Shown here piece after piece: positions 49,001-61,000 of a stretch of DNA of 64,000 nucleotides. The notes beneath the pieces were generated by a model. The model was not told the origin of the DNA. It worked only from the letters and a program-made list of their open reading frames with translations, and searched no databases. Position numbers and translations under genes: made by a program. Each line of letters begins with the position of its first letter. Within the stretch, counting starts at the first letter, position 1. Origin of the DNA: Bombyx mori (taxonomy: Eukaryota; Arthropoda; Insecta; Lepidoptera; Bombycidae); NCBI RefSeq assembly GCF_030269925.1, contig NC_085107.1:5642001-5706000 (forward strand). Reading direction: 5' to 3'.

Positions 49001-52000
49001 GGGTGTTCCAGAAAGAATGGATAATCCTGAAACACCTCATAGTAGAGCTGGGGCCTAAAAGATAAATAAATAAACATTTCTTAAGTAGTACCCAAATTAA
49101 AAATAAAGAAAAAAACCAAAATTTCATGATTAAAATTTAAGTTTAGATTAACTTTTATAAAAAATTACACTAGCTACTAATATGATTTCCTGCATATTCC
49201 TTAGTATAGTCCATGTAGAATATTATAACACCAAAAGCCTATGGATTTCATTTATTTGGAGCTGTTGTATATTCCAGAAACGCACAGCAGTATGGAAAAT
49301 ATGACCTTTTTTTTTAAATTTTGTGTCCCTAATAGCTCTACTATGAGGTGTTTCAGGATTATCCATTCTTTCTGGAACACCCTGTATATTCTACGTTTAT
49401 TGTCAAACTTTTCTTTATTGTTTAAAGTCTGTTCTCAAATTGAGAATAGATTAATATTTTATGTCTTAAATATTATTTATCTATAGCGAAATCTGTGACT
49501 ATAGAAGTATAATAATCTTTGACAATAGAACCATAATAATGTTCAATTAATCATAGTCGAATTTCGACTACTGGGGGACCACTAAGTACATCTAAGCTCT
49601 TTATTATTGCTTTGACGGTTTTTATGATTTAACCTTTTATAATAGCACTAGCGGCTTGCCCCAGCTTCGCTTGGGAAGTAGCGCACGCAATGTAAAGAAT
49701 TTTAGGTAATGTTTTTACACATTGGGTTTCATTATTGGAGTTTCAGTAAGGACCTCTAATTTTTTTGAAAATATAATAAATATAAGCCTATGTCACCCGG
49801 AGATACCGCAGCTTTCCAACACTGAAAGATTTTTTTAAATCGGTTCAGTAGTTTCGGAGCCTATTCAATACAAACAAACAAACAAATCTTACCTCCTTAT
49901 AATATTAGTATAGATTTACGTCAATCACAATGCTACATTAGATTTCACGTGAGTTACAAAAGTACATTACAACAAATCACACAATAATCTATACATAATC
50001 ATATATGTACGTAGCGTATTAAATTAATTCAATGTTATTACAAAACACATAAATTGTTATATACCGATAACACTATGTTAAAACACTAACTATTTAAATG
50101 ACTAAAGTGAAGAAACTTTTGCTAAATATTTAAGCGTATAAAAAATTAAACACATAAAAATCGCTAAGCATGTAATACTTGGGCCGAGTGTAAGGAAGTT
50201 GTTCTCGAAACGGAAAACTGCCCATAGTACTAGAGTTTCCTGATACAATTTATATATGTAAAAATATATCGCTATTGCCCATGGTCACGGAAACACGCGT
50301 GAGTCTACCGACGGACCGATCGTGCTAATTATTTTTTTGTTGTGTTTGTTATTGTCAGGAGAAGGTTCATGTGAAAAAAAATCAGAAAATTGCGCGGAAA
50401 ATTAGAAAATTTTAAAACTACTTAACCGCCATATTAAATGTTCACCATTTAAACTGTCTAACGTAACTTTGTGGCGTTTCAAATAACATTGACCGAATGC
50501 GTGCTGAAAAAATCGTTAAAGAGGGTGTAAAAAAAACTGAATTTCACAGTTCACAGCAAATCATTGTCATTGGACCAATGAATGTTGTCTGCCAATATTG
50601 CAAGGCATTTAAGTTTAAAAATGAAGGTCCTGGATTGTATTGTGCGAGCGTTCAAGTCAAACTGACGCCATTGGTACTGACTTGTACTTGATTGGCACCA
50701 GAGCCATTATATTCATTGGTTTCCATTCACATTCATTAGTCAACTCTAAATATTTTTTGACTCATATCCAGGAATACAATAATTGATTTCAAAGGACGTC
50801 ATTTGGAGCAACAAAAGTTATATAAGAAAATTTTATATTAAGTTTCAAGGTATATGATGAATTTACAAAATAATGAACTTTTACTAACATGTATCTGATG
50901 CAAAATACGTTGGCAGGTTTTAATTGAAATAGTGTATCAATTGAAAGGGCGTGAAGTACATTTGTAGCTCTATGAATTGCCAGAAGCAGCCAGAAGTGAA
51001 TGTGTTTAAAAAAGTTGATAGGGGAATGCCAGTGCTAACAACGTATTTTGAGGAGTCAAGGGGGAGAGCCTCATGGTGGTACTACAAACAATTTGCTATA
51101 CAATATTCTATATTAAATAATTTTCTCAGATTCAGATTTATATAAAAGAAAATTCAATAAAATAAATAATAAATTACCTATAATTGCCGCCCTTGTCTCC
51201 GAAGCGAAACAAGGGCGGGTCACTGGTATTAAATAATGTTTTTTACTAGACTGAAAAAAACGGTCAGTATTCATGTCGAATCAAATATAGGAATCTATCG
51301 TTTCGCGGGTGGATTGTGTGACTAATTGGTGCCGCGATATCGCCTAATTGATTCGAGGCATGTACATATTTGTGGGTAGTTATCCCCAGAAAGAGACAAA
51401 AGGAGATTTGTGATTCTATTGGAACCAAAATATTCTAACTATGTAGGCTTTTCATTTTTTTGGCTGTAAAACGATTTAGCATAATGGTGTATTTTAGATA
51501 GCTCTATCGTCATTATATCGTTACGGGAGAATTGTAATCGAGTGATTCGATTAATCGTTATCGACACAGGCTTAGCTCATATAAACAAAAGACCAACGTT
51601 TTCCACTAACGTCAAGGAGACAGTAAACTATTTTCAATTTCGAAAACATCCAGCTTACACTCTGTACGACTACTTCATCACCAATATTATAACAACTACA
51701 ATATACGAACGAGCATATATAAATATGCCCTTGTCTTTGCCACATTCAATTGTTGAGTGCGTGTGAAATTTCGCTTATTATTAAAACATTCACAGCTCAT
51801 ACATTTTAAGTGAGCTATTCCAAGCTCGAACTTCTATTTTAGGAGACTTTTTAAATTATTGGCAAAAACAACTTACGACCACAAATTAAAAGTATATAAG
51901 CACATTTCATTTTTTTTTAAACGAACAATATGAAAAAACTAATATATATACAAAATACATTGAAAAATTACTGACGTCATATTATATGAAATTATCATAA

Positions 52001-55000
52001 TCAATTCGCTTCTGCCTAGGATACTAGTCGAGGATAGATAGAAGTTCGAACAGGCCGCTCTCGTACCTGTGTTCCGTAACATCCTCTGCGTATTGTATAC
52101 AAAAAGAATACTAACGGTCACGTCGGGTGTGTGTGGAACCTCAATCTCAAGCACGTAGTTGGCCGGGAACCAGTGATGACGTTTGCCGCCGTAGTCGCCC
52201 CGCCACCAGCCCTCGTCCGGCTTGTCGACGTTTGTAATGATGGCGTGCTTGCAGAAGGACAACTCGTCATCTTGACGAGCCCGATAATCGTAAAGCGCTT
52301 TAACGGTCACCTGAAATCGTTTTCATATTATTCTGTAACGCAAACAAATCTGAATTTGTTGCAAAATGTATTTCGTCATATCATAATACATAATATTATA
52401 CTGGGTGTTAGGAGATCGCTTCCGAAAACGAAAACAGGCGATAGTACTAACTAATGACACCTTTGATGACGGGACGGAAAAAAAAATCGATCCTGATTAA
52501 AGAAATCATATTTTTAAAACGTTTTATTAGCATTGTTTACGCTCCATCATGTTAGTACAGCTAAATGAAACGATTGTTTCATAAAAAAAATACATCACTT
52601 TTCTTTGAAAAAAACCAGCAATGAAACACAAAATCAAAAACAGCTGATGCTCGGATCAACGAACGTCCGGGCGCGGCGAGAGCGCGGCACTTATACCGGG
52701 CTCCATAAAATTTACAACTTTGTAGGTACATAATTTTCGTTTTCCAAAGCGGTCTCCTAAAACCCAGTTTAAATCTACAGGTAAAATGCTAGAAAATTAT
52801 AAATTAATGTTTGTATGTTCGTCTTCTATGTATTCGCGTATCGTTCGTCGGGACGGTAGACAGCAAGAGCTATCAATGTAAATGAATGTTTCATATTTAT
52901 TTTTACATCGAAGAGTGCTGTCTTACATTTAACCTATCAATTTGCAGAAACATTAAATTTATAACTTTAAAATGGAATTTTAACACGAGTTGTAGAGTTC
53001 CGTTAATTTTGCTTTGATCGTAGTACGATACCCTGAAATGCCCACTACTGGAAGTACATACTTTTACGTGGGGTAGGGAGTATTTTAAAGCCGCACAGAT
53101 ATATATCACCTGTCAATTCCGGTTCCGAACCTGACCTGCTTTCCGGTCGAAAGGATCGCATCTACATATGGGTCATTATACAATAAAATGGAGATCTCTT
53201 CAGTGTCTTATGGTGAGCAGCGACTTTGACGTTGTCATTTCTATGAGTTTTGATAGCCACTTAAAACCAAGTGAGGCCAGAGCTCAATTTTTAAATATTT
53301 TTAATACAAAAATTAAACACGATCGAATAAATGTTAAAATTACCAAAACAATCATGTTGATCGTTACATTTTCCACAACTATTTATTACAAAGCGAGCGA
53401 GTTATGTTTTAAAATCAAGAATAGAGAATAAATGCACTACAAAAAAAAATTAACGATTGACATATTATAATCGATTAACTATCTACCCAGCTTCTTAGGA
53501 AAAGCTATATATACCACATTACATATCGCTGCACAGGTTAGGGAGAAGTTTTTATGTAAAAGAAGTTATTATAGTATGCCGTTAAAATAACAGAATAACT
53601 ACTTCATGCTAGATAATTTTTAATTTTACGTATAAGTACTAACCTAATAACAATTACATAGCAATAATCATTTAACGAAAAGTATACTAATTCTTAAGAC
53701 GCTTACGCTAATAAAGCATATAAAATACAAAATAAACATCGATAAAATGTTGGATTTTGAATTTAAAAAAAGAACTACTATAATATTCTATTTGTCACGA
53801 AGAAAGTGTTATCTGTGCCTAATGCGTTTTTTACAGTCTCACCTATATATGTATATATAATCCGATATATATTTTTCATTTACAGTTCTGCAAATAATTT
53901 TGGTGTTAGTTAATTGATTAATATAATATATATTATTTTTAATTACAGGTTTTTATTAGTACCATCCTTGTTTAGCTATCCGTATCGCCTGCCAGGCGTT
54001 TAGTGCAGGACATAAATCTCTCCTCCCATAGCTTTATATAGCGAGTTTTTTTTCTAATACTAATACTACTAGTAATTATTAGTACTAATTACTAAGCTAC
54101 ATATGAAATGAAAAATAGCCTTTTCTTTATTTTAAAATTATTTTATAGTGTATCAAATTAGAGGATCAATCTCAAAACCAAACCAAGCACAAGCCCTTGA
54201 CGTTGAAACGAAGACAACTATTGGGCATACTTCCGTGTTGTCTCAAAAACATCGATACCGATTTCAGCATATTTTATGTTAAATTACGTACAACGAAAAA
54301 AGCATTTAATGACGTTTTTGTTAGCTTGACATGTATCTAACTATAGAAGACGGATTAACTTGAATAATTTACACACAATAATGTTATTATTTTTTTGGCG
54401 TTAAATCGTGACCTTGATGCCCAAAATAAAGTTTTTTTTTTTTTTTCAATTTTCCATTTAGGTCGAGTTTTATTATAATAAGTTTTTAGCTATGAAATGC
54501 CATTTTATAAAACCGTCCATTTGAAAGATTATGTATGCCTGGCAATAAATTCTAATTATATTTATAAAATATAGAATTATATTTTCAAAGTCTGTCTGCT
54601 TCGTAATCTGAGGTTCGGTCCAGGGCTCAAAAAAAAATGACTTTTCGTTGCCTAACAAACACAGAAACGAAGGGATTTTGAAACGCTTCGAAACTTGCAA
54701 CGAAAAATCCATTATGATAGTCGTAGCTGTCATTACGCTAGTTATACCTTGGTCCAACACTAAGGCAATAAATACTTTTTGGTGGTCTAGTGCCGGAATA
54801 ATTAATCTTGTTCTCGTCTTCGTCTTTCCAATACACCCTGTACGTACGTATTTTTATAATAGACACAAATGTGCATTTTATTTGTTACACATTTTTTTTT
54901 CATTTCCATAGCAACAGGATTACACAGTTAAAGGTATTTTAATTTAAAAAAAAACGAAAGTGAATCCGTGTTGGATGACGATGCAAACATTTTGAAGTCG

Positions 55001-58000
55001 TGTATAATACTAGTATTTACAAGCGGTTTCATTCACATTAATGTAGTAAGATCTATCCTTACTACTAGTATAGCACTATTACTAGTATAATATATTTTTT
55101 ACTGGATGAAAGGTCCTCTGTCTTTTTCTGTACATGGAATGTAATGAAACTTTGCATACTTTTGCATTCACGATGATAGATTGAGTAGTGACAAAGTGTA
55201 CAACAAACAAACTCTCTTTCGCATTTATAATATTATTATTATGGATTTATGATCTTACGTATGAATACGATATGTTTTAATATATGCAATACGTACCTTG
55301 GACGTGAATGACGTGGGATCCATGTATCCCGGTGTCCCATAGACAGTATTATCGTCTGGTTCCTTAAAATTAACATACATAATATGACATCTTCGCAAAT
55401 AACGTAAGCTATTGATTTTGATTGGAATATAAATAAATACAGGCCTCAAGCTACAAAAATCGTTTCATTTCACGCACATGGTATAATTTAACATTGTTCA
55501 CGGTGAACTTTCACGGTGAATGAATATAGTAAAAATCAAACCAGAAAAATAATAATTCGCCCAATTAATAGTGGTAGGAAGTCTCGTGAGTCCGCACGGG
55601 TGGGTACCACCACCGCCCTGCCTATTTCTACCGTGATGCAGTAATGCGTTTCGGTTTCAAAACTGAGGCAGCCGTTGCACTGTACAAACTGAGACCGAAC
55701 AGAAACTGAACTCATGTCTCAAGATGGCATTAGCCACTTATCACCACGTGGGCTGTAAGCTCGTCCACCCATCTATGCAATATATAGTTATTGTACGTAG
55801 TTAGCTCGTCACTTACAGAGACAAGTCTTCTGACGGTTTCTTCGCTGATCGGATACCAGAGTTTTACTTTTTTATACAGCGGATGGTTCTCGTAGTACGA
55901 GACTAATTCAATGAGGCTCTCGAACTTGACTGTACCGATTGTGTACAGGCGACCCTCTTGTTTAACCCTGCAATGCTTTATCTCCTTCTCAGTCCTGAAG
56001 AAAAAAAGAACACATTCGAAAGTTACTGCACATGAATTATCGTATATATAATATCCAAGACTACTTAGCTGTACCCGTCCGCTTCGCTGGCCATTTAAAA
56101 TTAACATTATTTTTTTCTCACCCCCACAAAGATTCTCATCATTAACGCCCCCGCAACTGGTGTAGGGAGTCCAACACTCATATAAATATTAGCCTATCCA
56201 TTAAGTACTCGTATTTTCTACATGGATACCAAGTTTCAAGTCAATTGCATGCACGGTTCAGTGGTTATAATCGAACATCCGTAAAAACCACTGTATTTAT
56301 ATATTAGTATAGATTGTCTGCTCTTTCAAAAACAATGTACAAACTAAACACAAGCAAAGCTCTATTACGAACTAATCATGTTATAAGCATTTCAATTGAC
56401 AGCTAATGATCATTAAAAATATCAAAATGATAGGCTCAATTGTAGACTTGAAATTAGGATACCTGAAACTAATTGCGAAGCTCCCTTGTTCCTTTTCGCT
56501 GGGGCGTACTAGGAAAGCGCCGTCGGTGTTGGTCTTCCGCAGTAATTCTTCGGCTTGAGTACGCGTGCAGTGCGCGTGGAACCATTCCTTGCCTTCATGC
56601 TTGTTAGGCTGAGGCACTGGCTCCTTTAACGTTATCAGGAACTCCTTGCGATAATAATTTATTTATTACTAAGTATTTAGTTACGATTTCAGTAGCCATC
56701 ACCCAGATATATAATATTATTATAAATATTGTGTAAAATATTACATATACAGTCAAACCTGGGTAAGTGAGAACTGGATAAGTGAGAAAACTCTATAAGT
56801 GAGAGTAATAGCCAGGGCCCGTCATTTTAAGCTCCCAAAACCTCTATTAGCGAGAAACAGAAACCTCTGTAAGAGAGTCGTTTTTCTCTCATGGACCTCC
56901 GTAAGTGAGACTGCTACGTATCTATACCTCTATAAGCGACAGTCGAACTTTATTTATTTATATTATTTAGGAGGAACAAATGACAAAACAAATTACAAAT
57001 TTAACATCTGCTATTTTATAACTAATTCTTAACTTTCGTGGAACTTCCTACCATTGTTTTTGTATTGTTTTCTCGTCAATATTGAAACTATTCTATTTAA
57101 TGGAACCTAATAACGTTGTTATTTTATCGCATTCTTTTCGAATGGACACGTGTGCCTGTGTACCGTCCTGTTTGTCGGACTTACACAGTTTATCGTTAAT
57201 TAATTGCGAAGGAAAGTTCTGTTCTGCATCATGTCAAAACGGAAAATTAAAGTACTGTCATTAAGTGATAAACTTAAAATAGTGAATGCGTTTGAATCCG
57301 GAAAATCGCGAAATGAAATTCAGAGGGTGCATTAGTGAGAAACTCGGGTTAGTGAGAAACCTCTATAAGCGAGAATGAGATAGTGCTCCCTTGAACTCTC
57401 GCTTATCCAGGTTTGACTGTATATAATTTACATGTTAGTAAAACAGGGTTTGCTTACATATTATTTTTATAAAATAAATAAATAAAAACTGAAACAAAAT
57501 TAAATTAAACCAAAATTAAATGTGTTCTTATAATAATTTTTTTTTTTAATAATCAATAACAAGTGTGATATTATTTACATATTTTCTTTCATTGATTACA
57601 ATAATTCTGTGGTTTTCCTTGTGAAATTTTCCCGTGTTATATTACGTTAAATCAATTTCGCATTAATATTAATGTATATGCAGGAAAATAACAAAAGGTC
57701 AACTGATGCAAGTCCCCATTAACATTCAAAGAAAATGCATGCATGCAACCCTGCTACCTTGCAGAAAACTCATGCATATTTCATGCGATCATGTTAATAA
57801 ATGCTAAACTATTTATTGTCTTACTTGACTCCTCAGAGGATGTGACCTATAATGGGTGATGAGGTTGTACAGGCTGTCGAAACACATACTATCTATCAGA
57901 TAGAACTTGGTGACCCCCCGTTCCTGTTTGAGCTTGATGCGGCAGTGATTTACTTTCCCTTGCCGCCAGAATGATAGACAGTAGTCACCGACAAAAGTAA

Positions 58001-61000
58001 CGCTCTCCCTCACCAGAAAGGTTCCATCGCCAAGATGGGCGTGGGCTCTCAGCAAATCTTCGGCTTCTTGTCGATTCCCTGCCAGCTTCCCGTGGAACCA
58101 ACATTCTGCGAAATGTAATTCATCTTGTGGTACAATAGCGTTTTCCGCATCTGAGTCTCCGTCACTTTCAGTGTCGGTTTCTTCTTGACTGTTGTAGCTC
58201 TCTGTATAGTAAAGTTTGTTCTCGGTGAGCACGAAGGCGTGAGGCTTCCATTCTTTGTCGACAGGATCTTCCAAATGCAATATACCATTTTTGATCGAAT
58301 TTCGTAGGTCTAAATCTTTTCCTTCTTCTTGACGTACTGCGAAAGAACTTTCTTCAGCACCTTCAGGTAATTTTTTATGTTTCAGGATTATTTTTCTGCG
58401 TAAGTCATGAGGAGAGGGAAGTGATGTTTCATTCTTATCCATTGGATGAACAAGAAGAAGGTCACCGAATACGTCTTGAAATGCGCTCGCCATTCGTCTT
58501 TGCTGTGGGAGTGAGCAGTTGTCTTCGATAGACAAAATTAATGGATATTCAGATGTGATGAATGCATGTTCTTTTATTGTTCGCAGTACATCCATAAACC
58601 TTATTTTCGTTGTCAGTGTGTGCCCGTGATAAATAAAAGGTGTGCCGTCAGGACCATCCCAACAATCTAGCTCAATACAACGACAGCCTGACCTCAAGCA
58701 CCGCACGTAGGCCTCCAGTGATGATTCACTTGAAAACTGGTCACCTGTCAGATACCTACAATAACACAATATGTAGAACCACTTAATGCATGATATGCAA
58801 TCCACGAAAAGTTTCATCAATATAATAACATTTATGCTTACGTGTTATGAGAAGAAGATATCCAATAGTGTGACAAAGGCCTGGTCATATCTTGTGTAAC
58901 CTTATCATACTGACTGTCATAGATGGAATTCTGCTTGGAGTACAGCATCTCGACAAACTGCAATTAGGTAATTTAAAGAAAAATTTAAAAAAAGTTTGAA
59001 TATCTCTATTAGTGGAATGAGAAATATTGTAATTGATTATTTAGAAATAATTTATACATTATATTTGGTATAAGAATACAGCTTTAGATAACGAGAATAG
59101 AACAGCTTGCAAAGCAGGCGCTCATAATTTAAATGTGTTATCATCATGAAAACGCTGAGCGTACATACCACCTGGTTGCTCCTGGACATCAGTAGTATCC
59201 ATGGCAAAAAAAAAGTGGGGAAGCCCATTGAGTGTACTGGGCATGCTGCAGTTTCTTAAAGCCATAGCATGCCCAGTACAACAACCTCTTTCCTACTATA
59301 AGTATCATACTATAAGTAGTAGGAAAGAGGTTTGCATTTATGGTGGGCAGCAACAGGGAGAACTGAGGCCTTCCATAAAGACTCAGAGGCTCGAAATTAT
59401 AGGTAAGACCAGAATCACCTACAATCTTAATAACCGTCTTATGTATAAAGTAAAATGGCAGTAGCAGGTCACAGAAAACAAAATGGAAGCAAAACTTTGT
59501 AGAAAAAGTATTTTCACCATGCAAGAAGTACTACTTCACACTGCTGAGTTAATTTACCTCGCTTAAAGTGAAATAAGGTTCATAGATGTCTCTTTGTGGA
59601 TCTCTTAAGTAATCACGGATGAACTGTGAGGCTTGTACTTCATCATCACCAAGGTTATCATGCTGTTCATCTCTAAGGAAATTTTGAAACTCTCTAAGAG
59701 TAATAGTAGTACCATTAGAACAATAGACTGAGTATTTATCAAATATGTCCTGAACATTCTGAAAAAAATATATTTTACATACATCACTGTCTATAAGTTT
59801 ATATTAAAATATTATAATGTGGACAAGGAGTTAAATGCATAAAAAATTACTTTCTTATTAATTCAGTGAATGTGGCATTGCCTGATTTCTAAGCCAATAT
59901 GGTTCTTAATGCATTCATAATATATTGTTTGTTTATGAGAGTATAATAAAAGGTCACAGATTTTTTCACGACTTCTGATGAAGCCATCATTAAGATAATT
60001 TATGTGAGACATGGATTAATTTGAGTTACTATCACTACATCCATATTATAATCTTCCTAAACAGCTCTTACCCTCTAATAGAATAGTTGACAGTTTTTTG
60101 AGGAAGCAACATAATATCTAATACTATATAATATTGCCCACCAGAAAAATGTATTAAATAATTTACAGTTTTAAAAAATGTACAGTTTTAAAAAATTTGC
60201 AACCAAAAACATCAAGACATCATGTCTTCTACCCTAGAACAATCAAAGGTTTCAAACTATTGATGGACTGATCCATATTTCAGATTAAGAAACTAATGGC
60301 TTCTCGTTATACCTATAAGCTTTGATGATTACATACCTTGTGAGCCAAGAGCTCATCTACTCATTTATCTTAATAAATAACAAGTTTGATGTTTGAATAA
60401 GTTTAATTAGTAACATTTAAAGAAATACTAGATTTGTTGTTTATGATAACCTACTTTTTAGTAAATTAGATGAATACTTACATTCTCATCAAAAATTAGC
60501 TTCTGATAAAGAACAGCAAAATCATCAAAGCCAATCTCCCCTCTTTTTTCAGTGTCAACATCTTGGAATACATCTCGAAGCTTACTTGTTGAAATTTTAC
60601 AATTAATTTTTGGTAGAAAAGCTTTGACCTCTTTTAATGTTATTCTAAAATGATTTTTGTATATTACATTTACAATATATATGCATTTTCAAGCTAATTA
60701 AATTGAAATAAGAAAATTAATATAACAATAGGTTTTTCATATTTACTCACACTAAATAATGAAAATATGTAACAGACAATTGAAAGACTAATAAAGCAAT
60801 ATAACTTGAGTTTAACTTAATATTACATTGCAAGCTTTGCATTGTTTTCTATTACAATTTATTTTACTTTATGATCATTTGGTAATAGTTTGTTACTTTT
60901 ACATACCTATTACTAAAAATGTGTTGACAAAGCCTGCCTTACAATAAATTACATTACAATATGTTCCATTTATGTAAAAAAGCTAATTAAGTTTACTTTC

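Noticed and set aside
53168..54911. Plus- and minus-strand ORFs of 87-95 codons in an sl intron
   Set aside because: No recognisable motif; composition is that of AT-rich non-coding DNA.
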